Shown here: piece by piece, positions 34,178-47,265 of the stretch | Position numbering within the stretch: position 1 is the first letter of the stretch | Layout: each line of letters starts with the position of its first letter | Assembly: GCA_003991915.1 (NCBI GenBank) | Contig: RQTK01000342.1 | Span: 282,510-346,509 of the forward strand | Direction: 5' to 3' | DNA length: 64,000 nucleotides | DNA from: Elysia chlorotica | Lineage: Eukaryota; Mollusca; Gastropoda; Plakobranchidae | The notes under the pieces: generated by a model | The model's input: only the letters and a program-made list of their open reading frames with translations | Databases searched by the model: none | What the model was told of the DNA's origin: nothing | Position numbers and translations under genes: made by a program

Positions 34178-34257
34178 CTTGGGGCCCGTCAACAATATAG
34201 CCTATAATTATAGTGCTAATGTTGGACGTTAAAACCAACTCAACAACAACATAGTTA
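34178..34257 (+). mobile_element. 5'-truncated SINE with 14-bp target site duplication
   Basis: Only CTTGGGGCCCGTCAACAATA to the tail AACCAACTCAACAACAAC is present. It is flanked by TACTCATAATGCGT (34164-34177 and 34258-34271). Truncation at the 5' end with a perfect target duplication is the hallmark of LINE-type target-primed insertion. Confidence 0.85.
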
Positions 34258-34271
34258 TACTCATAATGCGT

Positions 34272-37200
34272 TAACTCTGCACGTAACTTGACATTCCAAG
34301 TACCAGATAATCCCTGATTGGCTGTGATGTGTCACGTGCTTAACAAACTTTAGGCCTATGGGAAGGGTCAGTTGGTGCAGGGTCAACCAGTAGAATACTC
34401 GCCAAACAAAATGGACTTCGGTGACGTAAAGTGATAGATAATGGCGGATATTGTAAATATAGCCTGTTGCCCAATGTCACGCCGCTACTGTCGGTGAGGT
34501 TTATGCTGGGGTCAAAACAAGCACAAAGGATGTTTCTTTTACCCTTCACACATACTTGTATTACATTAGTAATTTATATGCTTACATTCTAAAGCGGGTT
34601 TCTGTTATGCATCCTCTTCTTAACATATTTTGGTGTCTTTGCAGGATCTAAGAGAATGAAAAAATGAAAAAGATACAGACATATACCAGTCATGATGTTT
34701 GCGAATAAATAAAAATATAAGTTATTCATATAAATAAAATAAATAAGAATATGAAATATTACTCTGGTTATGATCACACGCTAATAGAGAAAAATATATC
34801 ACAGGTTATTGAAAGATAGAATAGGGTTCGTGAAGATACATCACTGTATGATACAAACTTTTTATGTTAGGTAACAAATGTAATGTAGACGTATAGAATG
34901 TGGCGTATATAATTTAGAATATCTATCAGTTCTGGCCTTCAGGTATCTTAGTTTTCCACACAGTTGGTACACAATCAACACATTATACTTATACCAAATC
35001 AAACCAATCAACAATGAGAATTTTGCAGTCCATAGTTATCTGTGCCACATTGACACTCAGCAAAGAAATTCTTGGACTTGGAGATGACAAAGCTGGGTTG
35101 ACTTATTCCTTCCAGGAATTGCATCCAGCGCGGCTCATTGTCATCTTCACACACGGTGATGTGCACAATGCTTTAAAAAACGGACCTTTAAGAAGATGAA
35201 ATAATGTTGTTGCTGTTGTTGTTGTTTTTTTTTAATCCCGTTGATCCAGATTGAAGTCTGTTGGAATGAAATCACTGTTTACACATATAGATTTATGATA
35301 ATTTTATCTTAGTTCCAATATCGTTGGAGTCGCCAATTTACTATCTTCACCCTTCTGAAAATTATGACGAACACAATTATTTTTAACAAAGAATAAGAAA
35401 TTAGATTGACTATAAGCCATAATCGTGTACGGTATGCACTATATTCACAGAAAGTTCAACGGACTTTGTTCCGATATTTTTTTATTGCTTCTAGCGAAAT
35501 TAATTTCTGCAACGTGAATCTTTCGTAAAGCTTTAAAAAGGCGCACATGCTGCCCCAGAATGCAACAACAGTAACGATGTTAATGGAAAGGAAAGATCCC
35601 TGAACAGCCCACGGCGACACTCTGCCAACGTCTATAAAACCTGCTATTGTCAATAGCGTCACTACTATTTTACAGCCCAGGTTTTTATGGGGTTGTGTTG
35701 TATTCCATTAGAAAAAATACGCTACCCTTAAGAGTTTTTGGAATTTGGAGACACTTTGGGTGCAATGGGAATAGCAGTATGTAACAGCATTAACCCTTGC
35801 AATAGCTCTGCCTGTCTCCTAAAGAGGCACGCTGACAGTTTAATGCTTCTTCTAAAAGGCCAAATTAGCATAAGTTTACCGGACCAGGTTTAAGACTATG
35901 GATTTCATTAAGGATTAGGCAGAAAAAAATACAAAAGTAAAAAACCCACCTGAATTCAGCGATACATTCCGAACATCGATGCTCTTTCTTCAGCAGCTGC
36001 AAGAATTTAAAGTATTTTCTCTGAAGGGTCGGGAATCAAGACTAAGAATAAGGAACTAAAATAGCATCTTTGAACGCAGTGACTTCTGATGTATTTCTGA
36101 TTTAAACATCGTAATAGACCAATGGTTGATCTGGTGTGCGTAAAAAATCAATGATGATGTCTTTGTAGTCGACGATACATTAATATTGGACTGGGTGTGG
36201 TTATAGCAAATCAAACAAAGTTTAACTTCAGCGTTTTTCAAGTATTACAAGATGGGTATATTAAAAGAATTCGTTTCAGTCAAGATATTACAGTATCGTA
36301 TCGCTCCACTCCTCCACATTAATTTTAGCCTGTCATCCAAATCGGCAGCCTTGTGTCATATCCTATATCAAGTTTTATAAAGGGACAGCGAAGGATCATA
36401 ATAATGGTCAGCTGTTGTCACATGGTTACAAGTTACTGTTGGAAAGAAGTCCGTTAATAGCGGTTTCCGTCTAAAACTGGTCCTAGTGTTCTCGCATAAT
36501 TTGGTCATGAGCTTCAAAATCTTACTAGCTCATAAGTATGGAATACTTCAGGAGCTTTACTTGGCATGGGGTTCCCACTATCCCAGCGAGGAATCTGAGC
36601 TGTAACTCTAACAAAGAGATACTGTTGTTCCAGAAAGAAACACACAGGCAAAACTTTTATTGTGTAGATAACATAATGGCGACAAACCCATAAGGCAAGC
36701 TGTGGTGCATCAATTTACCTTTTACCATGTTAAGGGTTGCATTATTTATATCGCTCTGTTTTGTTTTCTGCTTTATTAACGCAACTTCAGCGTGGGGCAA
36801 GAAAAATAACCACTCTGACTTTAAAGGATGGCAACACTTCATATCTCCACAACGTGTCTGTCACATAAACACTTCTACTGTTTTACTCCATGTACCCTGA
36901 CGTTTTCCAATTACCCCGTCGCGTTGAACAAAAAGATATCAAGTTAAGCCTGAAATTGTCTCTATGTAAATGCAGTCTTTAACTTGCAGAGACTATAAAC
37001 ATGGAGGATTGGTTAGCAATCGGAAGGGCTTTGTATGGACCGAAAAAGAATGGACAGAAAGAATACCGTTGTACATTATGGAATTCCCCGAAATTTCCAT
37101 GACTCAGGCTTGAATTCTAAAACCTAATAGATTCATCAGGACCTAGATTTATATCACTCTACACAGGCTAGGACACTTTTATATTCATTCCTTTCTTTTC

Positions 37201-37509
37201 ACTCCATAAAACAGAAGGGCATCAGGACAGGCCAGCAGGGCAGGTGAAAGCGGCTGTTGTTGTTTGTTTTTTTTTCCTTCAATTTCTTTAAAATTATCCA
37301 TTATAAAAGATAGTTGAATATATTCTAACAGAATGAACATTTAAGCGTGAAATACAGAATGCTGTAAAAGCCACCTTTATGTATCATGTTACACATGAAA
37401 TTGTTTTTGTTACAGAGCATACTGTATCGCTTACAGTGAAAAAAAACAAGGTTCGTACCGAAGAATCCTCCTGCAATATCGAAGACATAAAATCGCTAGG
37501 GATATTTAG
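34272..37509. other. No gene seen; long unique stretch
   Basis: This is one of the longest repeat-poor stretches in the window. Short frames at 35014-35199 (plus) and 35456-35662 (minus, hydrophobic) have no motifs I recognise and no convincing pair of splice sites. A small exon of an unknown gene cannot be excluded. Confidence 0.4.
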
Positions 37510-37757
37510 TTGAGTTGATTTAACGTCCAACATCAGCACTATATATGTTATATTGTGAACGTGCCCTAATACTGAGTCTGACAACTTTATGTGCTGCCAC
37601 ACAGGAGACAGTGTGGGGATACCATGACTCCTGTCTCAGCTAATCACATTAAAATGACACCGACCCAACCAGTAGGGGGCGAAATCGCAAGAGCTCGAAC
37701 CATGGACGCATTGCGTTGGAAGCCGATGTTTTACCCCAGGGCCACCGCCGCCCTCGC
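37510..37757 (-). mobile_element. SINE, family 1, minus strand, full length
   Basis: The inverted tail TTGAGTTGATTTAACGTCC is at the left and the head (plus-strand GGGCCACCGCCGCCCTCG) at the right. Body words ACTCCTGTCTCAGC and CCAACCAGTAGGGGGCG are intact. Confidence 0.9.
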
Positions 37758-38705
37758 CAAGAATAGAATCGTATGTAATCGTATATATCGTATAAATCCT
37801 GAAGCTATTCTATTGGCATTTTGGTATTGCCATAAGGCATCTAACAATAATTATTATTAATCACGAATCGACATTTCGAAACAATACCCCCAGAAAATGC
37901 TGTCGTCTAGAGGGCTACTCTGCCTGTTCAAACTTCAATAAAACGTCCACTTATGACTTCAGAATTCAGCAGGTTTTAATTAATTTATCCCATGCTACAG
38001 TATGTGAGTATGCAACTGACAATCACACCAGATCGCCCAGCGATAGATTCATTTATGTCGAAAATTTTGACGTACAGTAGTAATAGCTTCGTTTTTTGTA
38101 TAAGTTTCAATGTTCTAATCATTCTTCTTCAGTCCCTCCCGCAATTAACAGTTTTTTTTTATTCTATCAGAGACATCTGATGCTGTGTAATTTTCTTTTT
38201 TCGTTTTTAACTCTATCAATTTGCCATTTCTCTTCCTCTCATCCATCCCGTCTTCATTAAAGAAAACCCTGCATCTTTCTACAGACAGAAGAGGATCTAT
38301 AAGAAATAAACAAATAAAACCTGAAAGTCAGTGAAAATAACAGTAAAAAAAAGTTAGCACCATAGAATGAGAAGGGGCAGTGTGAAGCTGAACACAATTA
38401 TGTCAACTTCCAAAAAAGGGGAGACAATCGTGCTAAGCAACGTGCGGCAACTAGTGGTGCCACTTTGTTCAGTCAACTGCCTCAGTGACGGACGAGCACT
38501 CGCTAACTCCGCAGGCATGAGGTTGTCACCCTTTGCCGCTCTCTTGCGCCGGGGAATCACGAAAACCAACAGTGGTCCGCCCTTCGCGCTTGCTCGGATC
38601 ATTTATCTACAGGTCCATGTCACCCCAAGACAACAGAATCCTTGCGATTCACTGGCTGATTATGGATGACATACTTAATCACGTTTCTAAGGCGATGAAA
38701 TTTTC
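37758..38705. other. No gene seen
   Basis: A GC-richer part (38430-38600) has overlapping frames on both strands without recognisable domains. It leads into the M1 copy and may be part of the same element. Confidence 0.35.
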
Positions 38706-38709
38706 TGAT

Positions 38710-38813
38710 AGCTGATTGGCTCCGTAGGTCTAGGATAGAGCTATGAATGAACTTCGGTGCAGATTCCCTCAATGTATCGTCTTCGTTTTCGAAATGGGTC
38801 CTAAAATCGCAAA
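38710..38813. repeat. M1 interspersed repeat, clear copy
   Basis: CTGATTGGCTCCGTAGGTCT, AGAGCTATGAATGAACTTCG, GCAGATTCCCTCAATGTATC, GTCTTCGTTTTCG and AATCGCAAAG are in the standard order. Confidence 0.7.
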
Positions 38814-39008
38814 GTCTTTAGTGTATATGTGAGAGAGACAAGACTAGGAATGCCTTCTTCTCTTTGTCTTGATGTTGTTTCTCCTCAGACTGCTCAGTTT
38901 GCCAGGTCTGTTGAACAGTGGCAATTACTATTGTCAACTTTTTATTTTAGTGAGCGTGCGTTTTAGAAATAAATACAGATGGACAAATATGGAGTGCGAA
39001 GGAGATAG

Positions 39009-39160
39009 ATGAGTTGGTTTAGGTTGGTTTAAACTTAAAGTAAGCGCTATATTACAGTCTATATTGTCGACGGACTCCAAAACCGACGTCTGACAATTTT
39101 ATTTGCTGTCACACACTAGGCAGGGCGGGAAGGCATGGACTCCTGCCTGCACCGATCAAG
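39009..39160 (-). mobile_element. SINE, minus strand, head missing
   Basis: Inverted tail and body from GAGTTGGTTTAGG to ATGGACTCCTGCCTGCACCG. The remainder is replaced by the GATA array that follows. Confidence 0.75.
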
Positions 39161-39170
39161 GGAGGAAAGT

Positions 39171-39201
39171 TGATAGATATATAGATAGACAGGTAGATAG
39201 T

Positions 39202-39258
<57 letters not shown>

Positions 39259-39510
39259 TGATAGATAGATAGATAGATAGATAGATTGATAGATAGATAG
39301 ATAGATAGATAGATTGATAGATAGATAGATAGATAGATAGATTGATAGATAGATAGATAGATAGATAGATTGATAGATAGATAGATAGATAGATAGATTG
39401 ATAGATAGATAGATAGATAGATAGATTGATAGATAGATAGATAGATAGATAGATTGATAGATAGATAGATAGATAGATAGATTGATAGACAGACAGACAA
39501 ACAGACAGAC

Positions 39511-39589
<79 letters not shown>

Positions 39590-39591
39590 AG

Positions 39592-39689
<98 letters not shown>

Positions 39690-39697
39690 AGACAGAG
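39171..39697. repeat. Compound GATA/GACA array with a 28-bp higher-order unit
   Basis: (GATA)n carries a GATT variant at exactly 28-base intervals: TTG at 39258, 39286, 39314, 39342, 39370, 39398, 39426, 39454 and 39482. A (GACA)n block follows (39486-39589), then pure (GATA)n to about 39687. GATA/GACA mixtures resemble the classical Bkm satellite. Long tyrosine/leucine/serine frames here are repeat artefacts. Confidence 0.95.
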
Positions 39698-40380
39698 AGA
39701 GAATAGACAGCAACAGAGAGACTGACTCAAACACAGTGACATAGACTGAGGGAAAGACACAGACATAGACTGGGGGAATGAATGGAAATAAATTGAGGAG
39801 AGAGACAGTGTGAGAAAGAGTCAGGAAGAGTGAGAGCTTGAGACAGACAGACAGCGACAGAAGTACATGATTGATGGTAACAGTGTTATCACTCATTAAT
39901 TAAAATCCGAACTGGTGAAATAACAGCTGTCCTATTGTACAAATTTATAATATGGACCCCTCAGCTTATTGCCCATAAGCAGACAGCCCCACTGCCTCCT
40001 CGCATGAGCTGACACAAATACAATAAATGTTGTTTGCTTTTCAACCGTAACCATTGATTTTAATCTTTAACGTTTTTGTGCAGTAAATTTGCAATTGGTT
40101 TAAATCAGCAAGTCTTAACTACAGGTAATATATTTACTAGTCTTGTGTCCTTTTTTGAAACCAAAATAATCTCTTCTTTATTGATGCACTTTTAACTAAT
40201 CAAAGAAAAACAGTCCTTTAATTAATTTTGGAAAAGAAACCTACTGGCTATTTCTTCTTTTAAAGTATACGATTGTACTTCACAACAAAGATCGTCCATT
40301 GGATCCTAATTTGTAATTGTACTTGAAATACCATGATTGTATTAAAGTTTAGTCTCTTGAAATAACAGGTGGTTGGCCAC
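39698..40380. other. No gene seen
   Basis: A purine-rich GACAGA border (to about 39850) is followed by AT-rich unique DNA. Confidence 0.45.
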
Positions 40381-40382
40381 CT

Positions 40383-40510
40383 TGCTCCTTACAGTACTCG
40401 TTTGGGTCGATGTCCGTATGATTTAATAGGTTCCTACTGATGTCCTCTTTACGCCACTCTGTGTCTGTATGTACAATATTCCAGACTTAAGTCAAGGGAT
40501 CCGTCACCGT
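40383..40510 (+). mobile_element. Highly diverged SINE body fragment
   Basis: GGGTCGATGTCCGTATGAT, a CTCTGTGTCTG stretch and CAGACTTAAGTCAAGGGATC follow the order of the SINE body. No head or tail is visible. Confidence 0.45.
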
Positions 40511-41510
40511 TAAGAAAAAAAAGTACGCCATTCACAAACTGGCTGTTCATTGGGGTTTCCGTAATTAAAAAAAAAGATTCCCCCAAACCCACGAAGAAAG
40601 ATGAAGCAGAAAATAAAATAACAAGAAAAGAACCTCAAATAAAAATCCCATCAAAACCAAGCCGCAACCACCAACAACATCACCATAATTAAAAAGAGCA
40701 CCATTAAAGGCTTTAACAAAACAACAACTGCAATAACAAAAACAACAACGACAGAAAAAATAACTACAACAAAAAACAAGAACCAAACTATAACATAACA
40801 TTGCAACAACAACAATCACAACAACCATATCAACAACCGTAACAGAATTAACAATAATGACAAACAATAACAATTTCATAACAGCAATATCCCCCCAAAA
40901 AATCAACCACAAAAAAAAAGAAATGCGCTGCCTGCAGAAGAAACGGATAAATACATTCAAGACTTCCCAGTGTTTGTCCAAGCTTTCTTCTTGCAACGGC
41001 AACGGGAGTCCCTCTGTCCCCCGAGTCGGTGCCCTCACGACTGTGTCCCACAATGTGCTTTTTTCGCCACGCGCTGCTTCGGGCAGTGTCAGACTCCGAT
41101 GGAAAACAAATCACCAGTGTTGACCAGACCTGACTGCTAACCACAGAATCTGCGAGGCTCTGGGTCTCCCTGGGAGCTCCTGGCAACTTGTTGTACGGTA
41201 CAGCTCAGGGCCTGGGATGGCAGTCCTTGAAAATCAAACATGGCCGCGCTATTGTTTCAACCTGGTGCTAGTGCTACTACGTGCGTGATATCTGGAGGAG
41301 CTGGATACAGGAATTGTGAGGAGGGGAAGGGAGGGGGGCAGCCAGCGCCAAGACGTTGAATGTGGAGTATTTCGGTGCATGAGGGAGCTTGGGAGAGGGC
41401 GAGAGTGAGAGAAAGAAAGAGAAAGAGGAGGGAAACCTGGAGCTGTATACAGAATAAGAGATCCCGGCGTCAACACTATGTTTGTTATGTATTTCGATGT
41501 ATGAGGGAGA
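40511..41510. other. No gene seen; AAC-rich then GC-richer DNA
   Basis: 40600-40900 is rich in AAC/ACA words. 40960-41250 is GC-richer, and frames on both strands have no known motif. A purine-rich patch follows (41320-41440). Confidence 0.4.
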
Positions 41511-41515
41511 ATACA

Positions 41516-41561
<46 letters not shown>
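41516..41561. repeat. (GA)n microsatellite
   Basis: Pure GA run. Confidence 0.95.
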
Positions 41562-41564
<3 letters not shown>

Positions 41565-41699
41565 GAGATATATTTATATAGAGAGAAGGATAGCGGTTAG
41601 TTCTTGCAACTGTCGAACTGACGGTCCACGTTTCTATGGTCATAGACTGCGAAGCAAGCATACTGTAATCCAAGTTCCTCAATGAATCCTTTATGAAAA

Positions 41700-41805
41700 C
41701 GACAGTACAACAGCAGAGATTCGATCCAGGGATCTTTTTCCTGCTCGTCAGCCGAGGGCACTACCGACTGAGCTGTTTGAGACCACTAGACCGTGGCAAA
41801 CACAG
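41700..41805 (-). mobile_element. tRNA-like element (third SINE family or tRNA pseudogene)
   Basis: On the minus strand CAGCTCAGTCGGTAGTGC (box A-like) and TGGATCGAATCTCTGCTG (box B-like) are spaced as in a tRNA. Acceptor-stem pairing is poor. Similar elements are at 42650-42735 and 52424-52500. Confidence 0.5.
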
Positions 41806-41936
41806 ACCGACTGCAAGATTAACAAGAAGACAAAACCGCGATTAAATTTGCACTGGTGTGGTATAGCCGTGAGAGAGCTTTAATGTTCGGGTTCAATCTG
41901 AAAGAATCGTCTTGGGCAACCTAACGAAATTTAAAT

Positions 41937-41937
<1 letters not shown>

Positions 41938-41973
<36 letters not shown>

Positions 41974-42125
41974 TGGGAAAGAGAAGGTTGGGGGAAGAGC
42001 GAGAAGAGTGAAAGAGTGAAACGGAGAGAGAGACATAGAAAGCTAAAGGAAGAAAGAGGGATAGATAGAAAGAGAGATATAGATAGAGAGAGCAAGAGAG
42101 AGATAGAGAAAGAGAGAGAGAGAAG
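41938..42125. repeat. GA-rich microsatellite cluster
   Basis: Pure GA at the left, then GAAAGAG and GATAGA variants. Confidence 0.9.
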
Positions 42126-42640
42126 AGGCACCAGGTCTGGGCAAATGTTACTTGTGGTTGAATCGAAATTCATCTGGTAAGCTCTGCTAACTAGGTTGTG
42201 GTTTGACAGGAACATTGAAAGGGCGTGAAATGCAAAAACCTCCATAAAATTTCGATTAACTTTCCTTTTTTGTTAATAGAATGTATTGGTCTTTGGAATT
42301 AAAATACGTGGTGAGTGTACTGGCTATTGGAAAATGTTACGTTATGTTCAGCTTTGTGTTAGGTGCAAGTTTAGTTACTTTTTTGGAACATAAGAAACTA
42401 AAAACTAAAAAGTTCTCATAAAGGTGTTTGCGTCTCACCCGATTTTAATAATACATGTATGTCGAGATTATTGATAATTTATGAAGATTGATAGCTTTTA
42501 TTTTCTCTCTTGCCTTATCTACCAGAAAAACTAAATCAAACATTTTAGAAGAAAGGGGATACGAATATTCAAGCCCCAGGTACCCACTAGATTTCTTTTT
42601 AGGTAGCTTTACGTGCCCTAATTTGTCCAAACAATCCTAT
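42126..42640. other. No gene seen
   Basis: Unique DNA with short frames. Confidence 0.4.
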
Positions 42641-42649
42641 GCATTAACG

Positions 42650-42735
42650 ACAGCGGTACCATCTCAGATTCGAATCTCGTACCTCTAGCTCGCTATTCCA
42701 AAGCACTACTCACTGAGCTTTCTGGCGCTCCATCC
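42650..42735 (-). mobile_element. tRNA-like element (third family)
   Basis: On the minus strand GGAGCGCCAGAAAGCTCAGT and GAGTAGTGCTTTGG are followed by GAGATTCGAATCTGAGA (box B). The 5' GCGCCAGA word is shared with the copy at 52424. Confidence 0.5.
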
Positions 42736-42771
42736 TTATTTCACATCAGGTTTTTTTATATTAATTGTTGA

Positions 42772-42819
<48 letters not shown>
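42772..42819. repeat. (TTG)n microsatellite
   Basis: About 16 TTG units. Confidence 0.95.
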
Positions 42820-43638
42820 CCTTTTTGTTACATCAAGCTTGACTAACGTCTTTGCTAGGACGTAGAAAAAAAAACAACTTCAGTTTTTTATTCATGTTGT
42901 TGGTTGTGTTGTAAATGATCAGGTTTATCGGTTGCTTTTTTCCACTGTTTTTCCGTAAGAGCATTATAATTATGACCTGAGCGATCGGTCACTTAAAAAT
43001 GAGTAAGCTTCATTTTCGATTAAGCCCATAAGAAATTTTAACATTAGAATTTTCTTAAGGTGGTATTTCTTAATCTTCTTCAAGTATTATGTATTTTGTT
43101 TCGTCGTTTTGTTCGCCAAATAATAGTTGTGATTTCTTAATCATCATTAACTATAGAGATTTGCAAAAACAAAAAAGTACATTCTCTGTATCCCGATTTC
43201 ATCAACTTCAACAGCACGCACTATAATTTCCTTCAAAACTCACTATAACCCAACCTGCCACACAAATGGTGCACTGCGGACTATAGATTAACAAGAGCAG
43301 TTTCTGAAAGACTAGCTGGAAAAATCGTAGATCTACCTGGCTGATTCTCCTCTCTCAAAGGGCTTAATCCGGCAAGGATTCGGTTCCGACTCATTAGGTC
43401 CATCGGTCCATGGTTAATCCGCAGGGTTCGGTCCTAACGATACCAGTCCCGCCGCGGTTCTCATTCGCATTAGCGGTATTGGTTTCAAAAAGATTTTTTT
43501 TTTTTTTGTAACTTGAAATAAAATTGCATCAATAGGAACATTTGCCGTTTAATGTTGTTTTTTGTTTGAAATATCACGTATATCTAGTGCGTTTTTTGTT
43601 TTTGTTTTTGTTTTAATTAATGTACTTTTCATGCAACA
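42820..43638. other. No gene seen
   Basis: 43360-43450 holds two diverged units of an AATCCG-(C/A)-AGG-TTCGGTTCC type. The rest is unique AT-rich DNA. Confidence 0.4.
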
Positions 43639-43992
<354 letters not shown>

Positions 43993-45240
43993 CATTTGTA
44001 TCTCGCTCTCCCTATCATTCTTTTATATTAATCACTTAACCTGCATATTGAATTTTTTGTTATCCTTTAGCAGCCTTTTTTTATTGGCACGTCTTTTCCC
44101 TACTGTTTTTAATATCATGTAACATGAGATTCTCTTTTTCTCTAAATCGCTATGCCTCTCTGCCTAGATGTCTATCCGTCTGCCATCGACTCTCTATCTT
44201 TATTGCTTGCTTTTATCCTCTCCCTAACCTTTTTTCCCCGCTAATGCTCCCAATTACTATTTACACAACCAAATGATGTTTAAATCTATACCCTAAGACT
44301 TAGTATCGAGGAAGTATTTACCCTTCGTTTAGATATCATGAAACCGTGCATGCATCAGCCTAGCATGCTTTCTTTTCCTTAATTTTCTTTAAAATGCAAA
44401 TTAAAGCAAAAGGCTAACTAACTAACATTCGGGGAAAATCAGCCAGTTTCGCAAATATAGAAACAATACCGCAAAACATGAAAGGCTGTTTGACAGCAAA
44501 GCCGTTCTGTTTGATGCAACAGAATGGCAACAGCTGTTAAGGCTGTACAAACAACTCACTTTCTTAAAACCAAATAATGACCAAGTCTAAAAAGAATCGC
44601 AAATAGTGCAAGAGTCCTTGAGAGCAAAACAAATGTAAAGCCGCAATTTTGTGCCTTTGTTAATGGTGAATAGCCTGTGCGAAAATAGAGGGACCAATAA
44701 ATTGTTATTGTCTGGATATGCCGTAGAACCAGATTGAGGAATAATAATAGAATTACAGTTCTCTACAGCTATTAAAGTCCACAGCTTACACTTTAAAAAC
44801 AATCGAAGGAGTTTAAAAAATAGGGTTTCTACCTTTTCGTTTTACGATAATGATATTCAATAAAATGCAGCACATATTGAAAGAATATCATTTGTACGTT
44901 TTGCGGAGATAATCCGCTGGTTCAAGACTTAATGTACGTAGGGCCTATTGAAAATCCGTTTTGTAACTATTATTCTTATAAAACTATCTAATGTGTGAGT
45001 TCTTCCACTGAAATCAATACTTTGTATTATATAGAAAATTAAGAGGCGTTGCATGCACACAATAGCTGGTGATCTGCATACAAACCACAGTCCTCAATGC
45101 TTATCTGGACTGAATATGTTATCAATGTTTTCTGAATAAGAATAGAGGCCAGTGTTTCCACTCGTTCGAACCCATGTCTATATTGAGACATTAGTAATAG
45201 CACTGCATCTTACCTAGCTAATAAAGAGCATACTGTGACG
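43993..45240. other. No gene seen
   Basis: Unique AT-rich DNA with no supported exon. Confidence 0.45.
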
Positions 45241-45242
45241 AT

Positions 45243-45496
<254 letters not shown>

Positions 45497-45595
45497 TGGC
45501 AATCTATCTTTTAAGTATGGTTGTGTATTTGTAGGAAAAGATATAGGCAAAAAAAAACCCACATTGTTTACGGATTTCTTACTCGGTCACTGTTT

Positions 45596-45632
45596 GTCTG
45601 TCTGTCTGTCTCTGTCTCTGTATCTGTCTCTG

Positions 45633-45680
<48 letters not shown>
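45596..45680. repeat. CTGT then (CT)n microsatellite
   Basis: TCTGTCTG units grade into a pure CT run. Confidence 0.95.
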
Positions 45681-45682
<2 letters not shown>

Positions 45683-45963
45683 TTTAACGTCTTCTGACTT
45701 TACCTATGGGATCCTACACAGCAAAAGTTAAATGAAAAATTAATATGGAAAATCATTCCATAGCTGCTGACTTTACGTCTCGGAACACTGAGTACATTAT
45801 GTAGTTCCGTAAAGCAGAAACTGAAAAAAACAAACACCTAAATCTCTGATTGGTTTTACGCTCCCCTCGATCCCCTCTTGATCCTACAAGAATCGTTTCC
45901 GTGTATGGCAGCACCATACAATTTGATAATCGAACCCTAGACCTCTTGTTCTCCAAGACACAG

Positions 45964-46141
45964 GAGGACGAACTGGAACGAAGGGTAGAGTGGTAGAGCG
46001 TTAGTTTCCAAATCGACAACTACTTAGTTCGAAACCCTCGATCGGTCGATCGGTCAAAATTTTATTTGTCCGATTTCGTCCTCTTACTGGTTAGGAAGGT
46101 GTCAGTATGCTGTGACTGGCTGAGTCAGGAATCGTGGAGTA

Positions 46142-46198
<57 letters not shown>

Positions 46199-46295
46199 GC
46201 AGCACGTAATCTTGTCAAACGTAAATCTTGGTTTCACAATCACCTTATATAATATAGCCTTTCTGTTGAAGTTGATCATTAAGCAACAACTCAAC
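45964..46295 (+). mobile_element. SINE, family 2, with an internal (CT)n expansion
   Basis: Head GGACGAACTGG, GGTAGAGCGTTAG, box B-like AGTTCGAAACCCTCG and a duplicated CGATCGGT word precede the body. At the ATCCCCGCCCTGTCTC position lies a CT run of about 55 bases (46141-46196). The copy resumes with GCAGCACGTAATCTTGTCA and ends AAGCAACAACTCAAC. Confidence 0.85.
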
Positions 46296-46970
46296 TTTCT
46301 TCAGGACAGAGCGCTGTTGCCTCGAAACTGACACTATCTTTAAGTCGTCACAAGTATTATAAAACCTCTTCCATCATTTTACTAAGTGAACAGATGCTAT
46401 TACAACTCATGCATTCTTGCGAAGCTTTACTCTCCTTATCTGTTAGCGCTGTCAGTTCAAAACCATAATGCTTTGCAAGAGATATTTTTAGTATTAGAAA
46501 GTGTGTCTCTCTGGTTTGCGCTCTTATCTCAATGGCGACATGGGATTCTCCGTAATAAAAGCATTGAAATTCACACCAGCTTCCAGCTCCTCATGTTTCC
46601 TGTGAAGTTGACAGTCAGAAGAGTCGGTGTACGGCAGCAAAGAAAGATCGGGTAGTAATAAAAAAAAGTTATGATAATTATTCCTCAGTGTTGACAATGT
46701 TTTTAGTTGCCACAGAGTCACAGACCCCACTGATAAGGAGATTAAGGCACGGATAGTCTTGCCAAGACGATGGAAGTGGAGGCAGGGGAGGTAACTTGGT
46801 TGGGTGTTTTCTGGGTCTGGGTTAATAAGAGGAGCAGCAAGGGAAACAATTAATGTATGTATGGAAGAAAATGGTTTAAGGTTAGAGACACAATGTGGAA
46901 AAGCCATACATGAGGTGTTTGGGTTAAAAAAATAAGCAGGACAAAAGCAATCCAGTAGAAAGAGGAGAGG
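46296..46970. other. No gene seen
   Basis: Unique DNA. Minus-strand frames running into the GA tract are low-complexity extensions. Confidence 0.4.
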
Positions 46971-46990
46971 AGAGTAGAATAGAAAGAGGA

Positions 46991-47037
<47 letters not shown>

Positions 47038-47265
47038 GGGATTACAGAGGGAGAGAGAAAACAATAAAGACAGGCTGACAGACTTAGCTGGGTTGGCGAG
47101 GGATAGAGCGAGAGAGGGAGATTTCGGGACAAAGAAGCAGAGAGACAGAGAGAGAGAAACATCGATGGGAAGGGGAGGGAGGTAGAGAGAGAGAGAGCTA
47201 AAGAAAGGTGGATATATAGAGAGATAGAGAGCGAGAAAAAGAAAGAGAGAAAGAGAGAGGCAGAT
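46971..47265. repeat. GA-rich microsatellite cluster
   Basis: Pure GA near 46996-47034, flanked by GAGAGAAA, GACAGA and GATAGA variants. Confidence 0.9.

Noticed and set aside
35456-35662. Hydrophobic minus-strand frame that might be a membrane-protein exon
   Set aside because: No recognised family, no convincing splice-site pair and only about 68 codons. Kept only as a remark in the note on that stretch.
39116-39896. Open frames of over 200 codons on the minus strand
   Set aside because: Pure products of GATA/GACA repeats (repeating isoleucine, tyrosine, leucine, serine).
40565-41053. Minus-strand frame of 162 codons
   Set aside because: Mostly hydrophobic translation of AAC-rich DNA, with no motif.
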